Virus record (IMG/VR): IMGVR_UViG_3300024520_000120
Location: 1-47,171 of that record
Strand: one strand, 5' to 3'
From: a virus
Length of the DNA: 47,171 bases
In this document: positions 31,301 to 39,524 of the stretch, in pieces
Layout: each line of letters starts with the position of its first letter
Numbering within the stretch: position 1 is the first letter of the stretch
Made by a program: the position numbers and the translations under genes
Notes under the pieces: generated by a model
What the model was told of the DNA's origin: nothing
The model's input: the letters and a program-made list of their open reading frames with translations, nothing else
Databases searched by the model: none

Positions 31301-32604
31301 CGATGGTGGCGGCCGAGGGATACCGGGCGCACATGGGCGGGGCGGCCGAGACGAAACTCGGACAGATCCACGAAGCCATCTCGAACTCGGACGTCATGCT
31401 GCTGGGACGTGGCTCGCGCAGTCGGCAGGCAATCGAGAAGGCGCGCGATCTCGGTTTCGAGCTGAATCAGCTCGTGGACAACCACTTCCGCAGCCGCATC
31501 TACCTGAAGGTCGGCCGCAAAGAGGCCCGGAACCAGCTCATGAAGGATACGGGCCGGGCTGTTCTCGACGACCGGCAAGTGCTCGCCAAGATGGAGCGGT
31601 TCCTCGACGAACCGGCCACGGTCGATGCGCTGCTGAAGAAGGTCGACGACGTCCACATCAACTTCAACAACATGCACCCGTTCGAGCGGCGGTGGATTCG
31701 ACGTGCGATTCCGTTCTGGAATTGGTACCGCGAGATCGCACGCGTCACGCTCAAGATGCCGTTCGAGAGTCCGATGCGGGCGCAGATCATCCAGAAGCTC
31801 GGTGCGCTCGGGCAGATGAGCGACGACATGGAAGTGCGTCGGCATCTCGGATTCCCGAAGGAGCACCTCGACAAGTTCTTGCAGGGCGAGATCTTCGCCG
31901 GATTGAACAACGACGGCACCGCCACCTTCATGAGCCCTCGCGGTCTAAACGTGTTCTACGGAGTGGCGATGCCGGAGACCTTCCTGGCGCTGCACCCGCT
32001 GATCCAGTTCGGCCTGAGCGAGCAGTACGCGGGCAGGAACTTCGGCCGGTGGGGCACCTACGTCCCGTTCCGCAACGCGATGGAGACCCAGGCATACGAG
32101 CAGGACTCGATCACCGGAGAGGTGGTGACGCGTTCCGGCCCGGCGGCCGGGATCTTCCATCGCCTGGGTCGGATCTTCCCGCAGTTGAAGGTGATGGAAG
32201 ACGTGGCGCAGCTCGGGACAGAGGGCCAGATCACGCAGCGCTTCAGCGACCGTTCGCCGCTGCCCAACATCATGCGCCAGCTCACAGGCGGCAAGACGAA
32301 GCAGACCGCGCGCTTCAACTTCGTGGATGACGAGTACCAGCCCCGGTTCTATCGCGACCCGAAGCAGATGGTGGGCGCCCAGCTCGGGCTGCACATCATG
32401 CGCGTGCGGCTCGCCGAGATCTTGGAGCAGAACGCCAAGGCGCGGAACTCGGGCACCGCCGTGATCTCGAAGCAGGCGTTCATCATGGATGACGAGGCCC
32501 GCGAGCTGATGCAGAAGATCGTCGAGGCCGGGGGCAAGGAGTACGAGGGCCTCGCAACCGGACGCCCGCCCCGGCCGGTCAGCCCCACACGGAGATTCCG
32601 CTAA
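28327..32604 (+). CDS. Giant virion-associated ejection-type protein, 1425 residues
   Basis: The largest gene. A disordered amino end (to about residue 130) is followed by long helical parts and hydrophobic stretches (LYRALDATLIAAVPSLLLRG near 415; PRWYVNNIVGGLVLGTTAGL near 920) that could insert in membrane, and an aromatic cluster FERRWIRRAIPFWNWYREIA near 1120. Size, position between neck and fibre genes, and the membrane-like segments fit the large ejection proteins that build the trans-envelope channel in podophages. No lytic transglycosylase motif was found. Confidence 0.7.
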   Translation: MPGGPPITREELEQAMRSLGMVEGGERAPEMREAPSFLEEGDVDLSPESVRASLASAGAPAFKRTPNRIGQVTQQMHEEAELRRATGQEHPEFPPEPDLDTLPPGTQPNLFGQAIGQMGRDASQAVGLEAGPRREYETPDFPISPIQKFAFMNFGVQPQKLQQPPEGLLPDIELDPEMKELFRDADDLVKRKEFLTGISPVLKGNFGTHAEFLRQYNKSLSPDLVQSYPEIRRLEQSDNPDERRLAALMRSKLNWATAINAKDNLFEFSQIPGFMARLPYDLSWMLKEDGVMMLKRMIGWETLEDRRESMILNVPKGVAGEEFDTEDQVRIKRPEWMKLPLEDRQRLLALGAHPAGPEDVYSKYWQLWRAMRSDYGFVEEGEIPEGATFSNLQLFGSEVGWSSDQFAARAREYPLYRALDATLIAAVPSLLLRGTATTARFMGNLSARAGRATRVRPEPRFNRELRRIEGVGTGPIERAFETLERGLVKTSLKTDAASDYMKVTKLAGRGFGVVRKGLEHTEIGRDMYRAMDSWYLAKKLVNTSKDLHFAQRRKAEVQIYDALRHLTDDEMQLMVPILEGRAQPIKDLLSPQMRDALDTTRGLIMRRQDELLDAGFLTAQNIEARRWAPLVVSRTGKLIPYRNWTPLDLARENTRLIKYNQRMRAMGYEKEMHPLYMGVKEWEGELKAVQSMVDDVTRDYHHLPQFTELDPVYFPRFTGHDANEVRRWFMLGTGVRRPGKPPIVRHFSGLELLRNVEVKDLQAQLYQMSAQSLRIVNADKLIRELVNSPFTEELPLSAISGRPIQSALKDGYSTYAPDGFLKFYRNDSDLSREVADRLGMMGGDIEQAIAGGLQHVFGAPEMRAGMIGVKRAEKVYQIPNSMKAVIDQQFSAPHPMMKLIMDKPLDAWRTSVLAFSPRWYVNNIVGGLVLGTTAGLNPATLVADIGRAGKAAAVRSRNAATGRQARRADLPPPSGLTAQEVRVLPERLESETMVAAEGYRAHMGGAAETKLGQIHEAISNSDVMLLGRGSRSRQAIEKARDLGFELNQLVDNHFRSRIYLKVGRKEARNQLMKDTGRAVLDDRQVLAKMERFLDEPATVDALLKKVDDVHINFNNMHPFERRWIRRAIPFWNWYREIARVTLKMPFESPMRAQIIQKLGALGQMSDDMEVRRHLGFPKEHLDKFLQGEIFAGLNNDGTATFMSPRGLNVFYGVAMPETFLALHPLIQFGLSEQYAGRNFGRWGTYVPFRNAMETQAYEQDSITGEVVTRSGPAAGIFHRLGRIFPQLKVMEDVAQLGTEGQITQRFSDRSPLPNIMRQLTGGKTKQTARFNFVDDEYQPRFYRDPKQMVGAQLGLHIMRVRLAEILEQNAKARNSGTAVISKQAFIMDDEARELMQKIVEAGGKEYEGLATGRPPRPVSPTRRFR

Positions 32605-34406
32605 TGGCCGAGACCACCTACAACGTCTTCGACTGGAGCCCCACGGCCGCCTCGAACAACATGGCGGTGCCGGAAGGCGCTCCGGAGAACATGAACCGCA
32701 CGGACGTGAACGACGTCGTGCGCGAGCACATGGCCGTCATCCGGAAGACGCTCATCAACGCGTTGCCCTGGCTGGAGATGACGCGCGGCGAGACGATCAC
32801 GAAGGTCGACGACACGAACTTCCGCGTGGAGACGGGGGGCGACCACAGCGGCATCTACACCGTGAACCGGCAGGTCAAGATCGTCGGCACGTCCACGGTC
32901 TACGGCTACATCAGTGTCGTCGCCTACGCGCCGCCGAACACGACGGTCACTGTGGTCGTGGACGGTGACGCGGACGTGCCCGGGTCGATCACCGAGGTAC
33001 ACGTTTCGTGCGTGACCGATCTTGCGGGCCTCTCCCTCTCCGAGCAGTTGGAGACGCAGCGGTTCGAGGGCGTGAACGGCGTCAAGGACTCCTCGTTCGA
33101 GGACAACGACCTGTCGAAGTGGACGACGGTCGATGGCGGCGCGACTGGCTGGTCGATCGTGTCGGACCCGCACGCGGGCGCGAAGGCGTGCCAGTTTGAC
33201 ATTACGAGCCAGTCCGGCTCGGCGTACTTGAAGGCCAACTACGAGAACGTCACCGACCGGACGCGGCACATCCCGTGCTCGCCCGGGGACCGCTTCGCCA
33301 TGCGTGTGTTCGCGAAGCGCACGGGATCGGGCGGAGCGTTTGTCTCGCTTGGCATCGAGTTCTTCGATGAAGCTGGCGCCTCGAAGGGGTCGAGCTTCGA
33401 CACTGACTTTGCGGTGACGGCCAGCTACGCGGAGTATTCGTTCACGAGCACGGTGGCGCCCGCGGACTCTGTGTACTGCGTCCCGCAGATCCGGGTCCTG
33501 TCCGGCTCGCCCGCGAGCACCATCTACGTGTTCGACTGCTTCACCGCGAATCTCGTGGTCCGGAGCTACGCCACGGAAGACGCGGGCGTGATGACCGACA
33601 TTACCGCTGCCGGGACGATCACCCCTTCTGGCAACTACGGTTTCTTCACGGTCACGGGCACCACGTCGATCTCCACGATCACGGCAGCTCACGCTGGGAG
33701 GCGGCTGACGCTCCTCTTCCGCAACGGCGGCTCGAACGTCGAGGGCAATACGATCGCCTTCAATGATGTGAACCCCGACACCATCGTCCGCACGGCGGGG
33801 AGCTTTCTGAGCGATGGCTTCCAAGATGCGGAGACGGTCACGGTCGTCTCGCGCACCGGCACGAATGACGGGTCGTACCTGATCGACACGGTGGCGGCGG
33901 GTGCGATCACGATGGACGCAGGCGTCGCGCTGACGACCGAGGCGGCGGATCACAACGTCGTGCTGACGACTCCGGGGTGCGCCGTGCTGGAAACCGGCAA
34001 CATCAAGCTGGTCGCGGCGTTCACGTCGCTCCGCGACTCGGTGCTCATTCTCGAGAGCGACGGCACCGACTGGTTCGAGATCGCGCGCGTCCACCGTGTC
34101 GAGGTCCGCAAGCCCGGGACGATCCCGACGATGGCATTCGCCACGGGCGAGCTGACCCTGCCTACATGGACTGCGCCCTATCGACATGAGTACATGAATC
34201 TCACCGGGGCTCTCATCACCACGTCGATCGCGGCCACCGGGAACAATGGGCGCATCATCACGTTCATCAACGATAGCGCGACGGGCGACTTCAATGACGC
34301 CAACAACCTGAAGATCGCGGGCCTGTGGGATTCGAACGACAACGACACCATTACACTTGTCTGTGACGGCACCAACTGGTACGAGATTTCTAGATCGGCG
34401 AACTAA
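32604..34406 (+). CDS. Tail fibre/spike-like protein with carbohydrate-binding-like module
   Basis: Residues 1-150 are paralogous to the whole next gene (shared ENMNRTDVN then a V-R-E-x-M helix and a beta-strand region TTVTV), so this is probably a virion-anchoring domain. Residues about 165-320 (DSSFEDNDLSKWTTVDGGAT ... AYLKANYENV ... FAMRVFAKRTG) resemble a CBM4/9-type jelly roll that binds sugars. The rest is Thr/Gly beta repeats. Host recognition is likely. Start overlaps the previous stop. Confidence 0.75.
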   Translation: MAETTYNVFDWSPTAASNNMAVPEGAPENMNRTDVNDVVREHMAVIRKTLINALPWLEMTRGETITKVDDTNFRVETGGDHSGIYTVNRQVKIVGTSTVYGYISVVAYAPPNTTVTVVVDGDADVPGSITEVHVSCVTDLAGLSLSEQLETQRFEGVNGVKDSSFEDNDLSKWTTVDGGATGWSIVSDPHAGAKACQFDITSQSGSAYLKANYENVTDRTRHIPCSPGDRFAMRVFAKRTGSGGAFVSLGIEFFDEAGASKGSSFDTDFAVTASYAEYSFTSTVAPADSVYCVPQIRVLSGSPASTIYVFDCFTANLVVRSYATEDAGVMTDITAAGTITPSGNYGFFTVTGTTSISTITAAHAGRRLTLLFRNGGSNVEGNTIAFNDVNPDTIVRTAGSFLSDGFQDAETVTVVSRTGTNDGSYLIDTVAAGAITMDAGVALTTEAADHNVVLTTPGCAVLETGNIKLVAAFTSLRDSVLILESDGTDWFEIARVHRVEVRKPGTIPTMAFATGELTLPTWTAPYRHEYMNLTGALITTSIAATGNNGRIITFINDSATGDFNDANNLKIAGLWDSNDNDTITLVCDGTNWYEISRSAN

Positions 34407-34882
34407 TGAGCCAGGACTCCTTCCAGCTCTCGAAGACGCCCGCGCAGAACAACCGTCCTGTGCCGAACGGGCTGCCCGAGAACATGAATCGAACCGATGT
34501 GAACAACGCCGTGCGCGAGTTCATGTCGATGTACCGCACGTTCATTGACGATCCGGAATGGCTCGACCTGATGCGCGAGTCGGACGGGGACGCGCTGGTC
34601 GTGTCGAAGGACGGCGACTACGTGCTGCGTGTGGCCGCTGCGAATATGACCGCATACTTCAACGCGGGGCGTCGCATCAAACTCTCAGGGGGGGGTGACG
34701 TGGAAGGGACGGTGGTGTCGGCGACTTTTCCGGGTCCCGACACCACCGTTACCGTCGCCCTGGTCGGCGGCGTCGTCATCCCTGCCGGGACTACGAAGGT
34801 CGAGCTGTACATCGCGAAGTCACTGAAGAGCGGTGCCTTCGGGTCGGGTCACGACATGCTGGTCAATGAGGTGTTCTCCTAA
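34406..34882 (+). CDS. Paralogue of the fibre anchor domain, 158 residues
   Basis: VPNGLPENMNRTDVNNAVRE matches VPEGAPENMNRTDVNDVVRE of the preceding gene, and the similarity continues to TTVTVALVGGVVIPAGTTKV. It is thus a free-standing anchor domain made by duplication. It may connect another fibre to the tail or form hetero-oligomers with the large fibre. TAATG overlap with the previous stop. Confidence 0.75.
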   Translation: MSQDSFQLSKTPAQNNRPVPNGLPENMNRTDVNNAVREFMSMYRTFIDDPEWLDLMRESDGDALVVSKDGDYVLRVAAANMTAYFNAGRRIKLSGGGDVEGTVVSATFPGPDTTVTVALVGGVVIPAGTTKVELYIAKSLKSGAFGSGHDMLVNEVFS

Positions 34883-35241
34883 TGGCAGTCACGGTCACAC
34901 GTCACACGCTCTCGTCCAGTGCGGGCGGTCAGCCGATTCAGGTGGCGGGCACCTCGGCAGGTACGGCCACACCGATCCACACGGCCGCGGGGGAAGACGA
35001 GATCTACATCGAGGCGGTGAACTCGCACCTGACGAGCGCGTTCGTGTTGAAGCTCGAATGGGGCGCGGCGGGTACGTCGAACGAGATCCCGGTGGAGATC
35101 CAGCCGAATGTCGGACTGACGATCGTCATCAACGGGCTGACGCTCGACTCGGGCAAGGTCGTGCAGGCGTACAGCGACACTGGCAGCTACGCGAGCGAGA
35201 TCAACATCGTCGGTCAGGTGAACCGGATCGTGGAGTCGTAA
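34882..35241 (+). CDS. Tail-associated beta-rich protein, 119 residues
   Basis: MAVTVTRHTLSSSAGGQPIQ, EDEIYIEAVNSHLTSAFVLK, VQAYSDTGSYASEINIVGQV: alternating strands like the decoration-type proteins near 22 kb. Start overlaps the previous stop (TAATG). Probably part of the fibre complex; no family recognised. Confidence 0.65.
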   Translation: MAVTVTRHTLSSSAGGQPIQVAGTSAGTATPIHTAAGEDEIYIEAVNSHLTSAFVLKLEWGAAGTSNEIPVEIQPNVGLTIVINGLTLDSGKVVQAYSDTGSYASEINIVGQVNRIVES

Positions 35242-35876
35242 TGGCACGGCACCGTCAGGTCGGCGCAGTCAGCGGCTTCCCGCTGCCTCATCGCGTAGCG
35301 AGAAAAGCCATCGTCGCCGCGGATCACATGCACGACGACACGGCGGGTGGTGTGCTGCTGTGGGACGCGAGCGGGGCGCCACTGGTGCAGGCACCGGGGA
35401 CCGATGGGCAGGTGCTCTACACGCGCGGCGCGGGTGCTGTGGCGAGCATGGGATGGATGCTACGCACGTTGGAGACGGGCGAGGACGCGACCGAGAGAAC
35501 GACGACCAGCGTGACGTACACACTGAAATACGATCTCGGCATCACCGCAGCGGCTCCCGCTGCGGGCGCGGCTTACGCATTTATCTCCTTTGAGTGCGAG
35601 TTAAAGTACACACGCGATAACCCGAACAGCGGCGCCGGGCTGCGCCTCGGGGATGCTAACTACTCCAACTTTTGGGGATCCCTTGGGATGAATGTCACCG
35701 AACCCAGGCACACGCAGGGCGTCTACTACCCGAAAACCACGCTGATGTGGCTCCCCGCCGACGGCGCCGTGCCGGATGTGCAGACGTGGATTTTCGCGGT
35801 CGATCAGTCCGGCAGCGAGAAGGCGTGGTATCGGAACGCCTATTGGCACTACTTCGCGCTCTATCCCAACCCGTAA
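35241..35876 (+). CDS. Tail fibre protein, 211 residues
   Basis: The amino end has DDTAGGVLLWDASGAPLVQA and GTDGQVLYTRGAGAVASMGW, a pattern seen in fibre proteins, then a distinct beta-rich tip (RDNPNSGAGLRLGDANYSNF ... KAWYRNAYWHYFALYPNP) that probably contacts a receptor. The ATG overlaps the previous stop as TAATG. The less biased base use toward the end (TTA, AAA codons) suggests a recently exchanged tip. Confidence 0.7.
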   Translation: MARHRQVGAVSGFPLPHRVARKAIVAADHMHDDTAGGVLLWDASGAPLVQAPGTDGQVLYTRGAGAVASMGWMLRTLETGEDATERTTTSVTYTLKYDLGITAAAPAAGAAYAFISFECELKYTRDNPNSGAGLRLGDANYSNFWGSLGMNVTEPRHTQGVYYPKTTLMWLPADGAVPDVQTWIFAVDQSGSEKAWYRNAYWHYFALYPNP

Positions 35877-35888
35877 CAGGGGGCATCA

Positions 35889-36239
35889 ATGGCTAATGAA
35901 ATCATCATCATCCGCTCGGCACCGCTGGGCGCCGACCGCGAGGTGCTCTGTGTGTTTCTCTTCCCTGCCTCGTTCAAGCACGCCGATGGGGGCGACGTCG
36001 GCAAGGTCACGGAGGCACGCCGCCTCAACGCTGCGCGCTACCTCACCGCGCGCGAGGTCGCGGACATGGAATCGGGCGCGATTGGCGGCGGTCGCTACCA
36101 ATTCTCCGTGACGGCCCCGGCGGACGACGCTGCGCTCGTGGCTGCGATCCGGGCGGAGTACGTAGACCGGCTCGCCGGATTCCAAGAGGAGCACGACCCG
36201 ACCGACACGGACGAGGGCCGTAGGATCGACGCGACATGA
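35889..36239 (+). CDS. Hypothetical tail-region protein, 116 residues
   Basis: MANEIIIIRSAPLGADREVL then a helical middle (EARRLNAARYLTAREVADME) and acidic end. It precedes the Gly-rich adhesin and overlaps it (ATGA), so it may be its chaperone or partner. Family unknown. A GGGGG site lies upstream of the ATG. Confidence 0.65.
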   Translation: MANEIIIIRSAPLGADREVLCVFLFPASFKHADGGDVGKVTEARRLNAARYLTAREVADMESGAIGGGRYQFSVTAPADDAALVAAIRAEYVDRLAGFQEEHDPTDTDEGRRIDAT

Positions 36240-37285
36240 CCACGCCCGCCACGATCACACTCGAAGCGAAGCCGTACAGCGGGACACGCGAGGTGTCCGC
36301 GTACCTGCCGACCTACGAGACGAAGCCTCGTGGCACGACACTGGAGACGAAGCCCTACCTGCCGACGTTCGAGACGAAGCCGTATAGCGGGCTCGGCGAG
36401 ATCCCCGACACGCCGAACCTGTGGGCCGTGCATCACATCATCGGCGCCGAGTTGTGGGGCGCCGACACGTTCCCGTCCGTGGCGGCGGCGCCATCGCTCT
36501 GGAACAGAGCCGGGAGCCCGACCGCGGCGCAACAATTCCTCTTCATCTTGAACGGCGCAATCGAGGGCGCGCGTAGCTACGCGACCGAGGTCTGCGGGAC
36601 GAACATCGGGGCCGGGTTCAATGCGCTCTACACGGCTTTGCCCGCCGAAGATGGCTTCCACGCCAGCGCGACCGTCCGCATCCACATCGAGTCAGGGCAC
36701 GCAGTACGCGGCCCTGGTGGCGCGGGCGGCAAGGGTGCGTGTGAGCTTGGTGGCGGCAAGGTTTCACAAGAGCGCGTGGGCGGCGGCGGCGGCGGCGCGG
36801 GCGCTCAGACTTTCTACTTTTCTGATCCCGGTGTGCGGGTAGGTGGCACGGGGGGGCTCAACGCCTGCAACATCCCCGGCGGGCCGCACGGTGCGACCGG
36901 GGAGCGCGAGACTGGCGGACTCGGGAATGACTCGCTCATCTTGAGCGGCGTCAGCGCCACTACGCCCGGGACGAACGGAGTCGCGGGCATGGACGCGATC
37001 GTGCTCGACCGCGACGTCGAGATCGTAAACGAGGGGTCGATCTACGGCGGCGGTGGCGGCGGTGGCGGTGCGTGGACGGACGGGACAGGGAATATCTCGT
37101 ACCCCGGCGACGGCGGCACTCCGGGGACGGCGGGAGCCGACGCGACGATCAAAACTGGCGCTCCCACGATCTACACGGGCGGCGCGGCGGGCAAGGCGAT
37201 CCAGAAGAACGGACATGACGTGACGTGGCTCAACGCGGACGGCACACCCGGCAACCCCGGCGACGTGCTGGGAGACGTCTCATGA
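36236..37285 (+). CDS. Glycine-rich tail adhesin, 349 residues
   Basis: The start repeats TKPY units (TLEAKPYSG, YETKPRGTT, LETKPYLPT, FETKPYSG), the middle has a globular domain and residues about 155-330 are runs of glycine (GPGGAGGKGACELGGGKVSQ, RVGGGGGGAGA, YGGGGGGGGAWTDG) separated by short loops, as in polyglycine-sandwich adhesins such as T-even gp38. The end GKAIQKNGHDVTWLNADGTP is a common fibre-tip motif. Likely the receptor-binding tip; loops should be variable between relatives. Confidence 0.75.
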   Translation: MTTPATITLEAKPYSGTREVSAYLPTYETKPRGTTLETKPYLPTFETKPYSGLGEIPDTPNLWAVHHIIGAELWGADTFPSVAAAPSLWNRAGSPTAAQQFLFILNGAIEGARSYATEVCGTNIGAGFNALYTALPAEDGFHASATVRIHIESGHAVRGPGGAGGKGACELGGGKVSQERVGGGGGGAGAQTFYFSDPGVRVGGTGGLNACNIPGGPHGATGERETGGLGNDSLILSGVSATTPGTNGVAGMDAIVLDRDVEIVNEGSIYGGGGGGGGAWTDGTGNISYPGDGGTPGTAGADATIKTGAPTIYTGGAAGKAIQKNGHDVTWLNADGTPGNPGDVLGDVS

Positions 37286-37557
37286 GCGCGATCCGCGTCG
37301 AGATCAAGCGGCACGACCTGAAGCGCGCCGAGATCATCGCCGACCTGTACGTGGACGGTGTGCTGGCGCTTGCCGACACGAATCTGGTGGGCGAGGGCGT
37401 CGACAACTTCGACGTGTTCCGGGCTGGTGGCCCTGCGGACCTACGCGCGCGAGCTTCACGCCGGGCGAAGGCGACTCCGGAGTGGCGCGCTCGCGAGGTC
37501 ACGCGCGTCACGGCGGCGTACCCTATAACCTTCGGGCTGGGGGGAGTGCTGCCGTGA
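37282..37557 (+). CDS. Hypothetical tail-region protein, 91 residues
   Basis: MSAIRVEIKRHDLKRAEIIA then DLYVDGVLALADTNLVGEGV and a basic tail. The ATG overlaps the adhesin stop (ATGA). Unknown family; tail-related by context. Confidence 0.65.
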   Translation: MSAIRVEIKRHDLKRAEIIADLYVDGVLALADTNLVGEGVDNFDVFRAGGPADLRARASRRAKATPEWRAREVTRVTAAYPITFGLGGVLP

Positions 37558-38111
37558 GCTGCATCATCCGGATTCTCAAGACGCCCGACTTCGTGACCTT
37601 CTGGCACATCTGGGAAGGCGCGGGAGACGCGGGCGAGATCATCATCAAGCCGGGCGCCGAGCGAACTTTTACCTTGACGCACGGGACGCTCCGCGTCTCG
37701 GCAGGCGCAGCACAGGACCCGAACGGGGCGTTTCAGAACTACCTCAACGCGTCGCCCGGGTACGCGCGGAACAAGTACGTGGACACGCCCGGTCCTGCGA
37801 TCTTCCCGATGATGGAGGGCCACTGGATCGCAGAGGCGGTCGGCGGCCCGGCGCAGGGCTGGTGCCACATCCCGCTCGACGTCGACCGCATCGAGGCCGT
37901 GATCGGCTCGCGCGTGGTGGCGAACCAGCTTCTCGGCGGGGACTGGGACGGGCCCTATCACGTCCACTACGACGTCGTGCAGTCCGGGCAGATTGACCCG
38001 ACGAACATCGGGCGTGTCATCCAGGGCCGCAGGATCATCGACGCCGAGATGCTGCTGGACGGCGCATACAATGACTTGCAGACCGCGCTGACTGAGAGGC
38101 GTCGAAGATGA
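37554..38111 (+). CDS. Hypothetical tail-region protein, 185 residues
   Basis: GTG at 37554 (overlap GTGA). Globular, with VTFWHIWEGAGDAGEIIIKP, AIFPMMEGHWIAEAVGGPAQ and VDRIEAVIGSRVVANQLLGG. No domain recognised. It lies between fibre genes and the fibre-tail adaptor-like gene. Confidence 0.65.
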   Translation: MSCIIRILKTPDFVTFWHIWEGAGDAGEIIIKPGAERTFTLTHGTLRVSAGAAQDPNGAFQNYLNASPGYARNKYVDTPGPAIFPMMEGHWIAEAVGGPAQGWCHIPLDVDRIEAVIGSRVVANQLLGGDWDGPYHVHYDVVQSGQIDPTNIGRVIQGRRIIDAEMLLDGAYNDLQTALTERRRR

Positions 38112-38431
38112 GCGCGGCAGTCATGTTCGAGAAGAGCCCGAACGACGTGGCCGATCTCGTGTTCGACTTCACGGATCTACTGGCCACGGCCGAGGAGTTG
38201 ACCGGCACACCGACCGTCACCATCGTCGCAATCCTCCCGGGTACCGGCACGATCACGCCTAACGGCGTCTGCACCTTGCAGGCCACGGCGAACAAGAAGT
38301 GTGTGCAGCAGGTGGACGGCGGCACGGTCGGCGAGCAGTACCGGATCACGGTTGCGGTCGTCACGGACACTGGATCTCCTTCGGCCCACGAATACCACCG
38401 GGACTTCATCTTGAGCGTGAGGAATCTGTAG
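38108..38431 (+). CDS. Fibre-tail adaptor-like protein, 107 residues
   Basis: KSPNDVADLVFDFTDLLATA followed by a two-sheet domain (TPTVTIVAILPGTGTITPNG, EQYRITVAVVTDTGSPSAHE) resembles the small phage fibre-tail adaptor proteins that begin with a KxPxDxxDYxFDF motif. They join fibres to the tail. ATGA overlap with the previous stop. Family recalled by motif only. Confidence 0.6.
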   Translation: MSAAVMFEKSPNDVADLVFDFTDLLATAEELTGTPTVTIVAILPGTGTITPNGVCTLQATANKKCVQQVDGGTVGEQYRITVAVVTDTGSPSAHEYHRDFILSVRNL

Positions 38432-38435
38432 AGCT

Positions 38436-38654
38436 ATGGCTTCTGACTCGAACGGCAAACTGCAAACGGTGAACATCCTTCTGACGATTCTCATCAGCAT
38501 CGCTCTCTTACTGTCTGGCTGGGTGCTGAAGCGGTCGGTCGGCGCGGGAGAACGGCTGACGCGGTTGGAGTCCTTCGCCGAGGCGGGGCCGCGCTGCACT
38601 GGTGAGCGCTGTGACGCACTCGACCACCGGATCGAGATGCTGGAAAACGATTGA
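38436..38654 (+). CDS. Membrane-anchored coiled-coil protein, 72 residues (lysis cassette)
   Basis: One hydrophobic segment (NILLTILISIALLLSGWVLK) near the start, then a charged helix (ERLTRLESFAEAGPRCTGER) with two Cys. The plan matches small inner-membrane spanins or holin partners and it opens the lysis-like cluster. Start ATG at 38436; overlaps the next start as TTGA. Confidence 0.6.
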   Translation: MASDSNGKLQTVNILLTILISIALLLSGWVLKRSVGAGERLTRLESFAEAGPRCTGERCDALDHRIEMLEND

Positions 38655-38884
38655 TCCCCTGGGGGCGCATCAGTGTGATCGGTGGCGCGATCAGCGTGAT
38701 CCTCGGGATCGTGCTCGCGCTCCGTGCCGAGGGGCTCGTGCCCGTGACGGTGGCGCGCTTCGAGCCCGTCGAGGCACAGGTGAGCTGCGAGGTCTGCCTG
38801 CGTCAGTGCGCGACAGTGTGGTGTCCCGAATGCACGACCGCAGATTGCAAGCTGAAGTGTCAGGAGACGGGGGAGTGCCGGTGA
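38651..38884 (+). CDS. Membrane protein with Cys-rich tail, 77 residues
   Basis: TTG at 38651 overlaps the previous stop. A membrane segment (ISVIGGAISVILGIVLALRA) is followed by eight Cys in the last 32 residues (CEVC, RQC, WCPEC, DCKLKC, EC), which would be disulfide-bonded or metal-bound outside the membrane. An outer spanin-like or signalling role is possible but not supported by a lipobox. The next gene overlaps as GTGA. Confidence 0.6.
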   Translation: MIPWGRISVIGGAISVILGIVLALRAEGLVPVTVARFEPVEAQVSCEVCLRQCATVWCPECTTADCKLKCQETGECR

Positions 38885-39294
38885 ACCTGCACCTGCAACG
38901 CTTTGCGTGGACGCCGATGGGCGTGTTCGGAATGCTCTCGCTGGAGGACGGCTTCCAGTGTTACACCGTAGAGCGTCCCTGGCTCGACAACGAGCCGTGG
39001 GTGAGCTGTGTCCCCGAGGGAGTGTACGAGCTGAACTCGGCGCGCTTCCGCGACAAGTACGACACGTTCGAGTTGCTCGACGTGCCGGGGCGCACGCGCA
39101 TCAAGATCCACATCGCGAACGAGATGGAGGAGCTGCACGGCTGCATCGGGCTCGGCCTCGGGCTCGGCTACGTGCACGGCCGGTGGGCCGTCACCAGCTC
39201 CGGTGCCGCGTTCGACGAGTTCATGGAGCACATGGGGGACCCGGGCAGCGCGACGCTCACGATCACCGGCTATGAGCCGGAGGAGGACGTATGA
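38881..39294 (+). CDS. DUF5675 protein, possible endolysin
   Basis: The pattern QCYTVERPWLDNEPWVSCVP, EGVYELNSARF, then LLDVPGRTRIKIHIANEMEE and LHGCIGLGLGLGY follows DUF5675 (an early xxYTLExP, PxGxY, xxVPGRxxIxIHxGN, GCIxxG), phage and bacterial proteins thought to act on the cell wall. The His and Cys of the last two motifs are candidate catalytic residues, reminiscent of L,D-transpeptidase-like folds. With holin-like neighbours this is the best endolysin candidate here; no classical endolysin is seen. Confidence 0.7.
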   Translation: MNLHLQRFAWTPMGVFGMLSLEDGFQCYTVERPWLDNEPWVSCVPEGVYELNSARFRDKYDTFELLDVPGRTRIKIHIANEMEELHGCIGLGLGLGYVHGRWAVTSSGAAFDEFMEHMGDPGSATLTITGYEPEEDV

Positions 39295-39524
39295 CCCAGC
39301 CCAACCGAGACGCCATCACGCCGATGCGCGACGGCGTGACCGTAGGGGTCGGCGGCGGCATCGCCGCGATGTTGGCCGAGCTGTTCGCGGGCCCGCTGGT
39401 CGCGTGGGTCGAGGCCGCGGGCATTCCCGGTCTCGACGTGGTGCTCTTCAACGTGGCGTTCATCACCCTGGCCACGGGCGCCTTCGCCTACGTCGCCAAC
39501 CGCATGCGGACGAAGCTCTCGTGA
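39291..39524 (+). CDS. Holin-like membrane protein, 77 residues
   Basis: Two hydrophobic segments (VGVGGGIAAMLAELFAGPLV; LDVVLFNVAFITLATGAFAY) with a basic carboxyl end (RMRTKLS), the plan of a small phage holin. ATGA overlap with the DUF5675 gene supports a lysis role. Confidence 0.65.
   Translation: MTQPNRDAITPMRDGVTVGVGGGIAAMLAELFAGPLVAWVEAAGIPGLDVVLFNVAFITLATGAFAYVANRMRTKLS

Noticed and set aside
30058-31866. 602-codon minus-strand frame inside the giant ejection protein gene
   Set aside because: Antisense shadow with no independent start signals; the plus frame is continuous over 1425 codons.
32601-34187. 528-codon minus-strand frame opposite the fibre gene
   Set aside because: Antisense shadow; the plus-strand protein has paralogy to the next gene, proving the frame.
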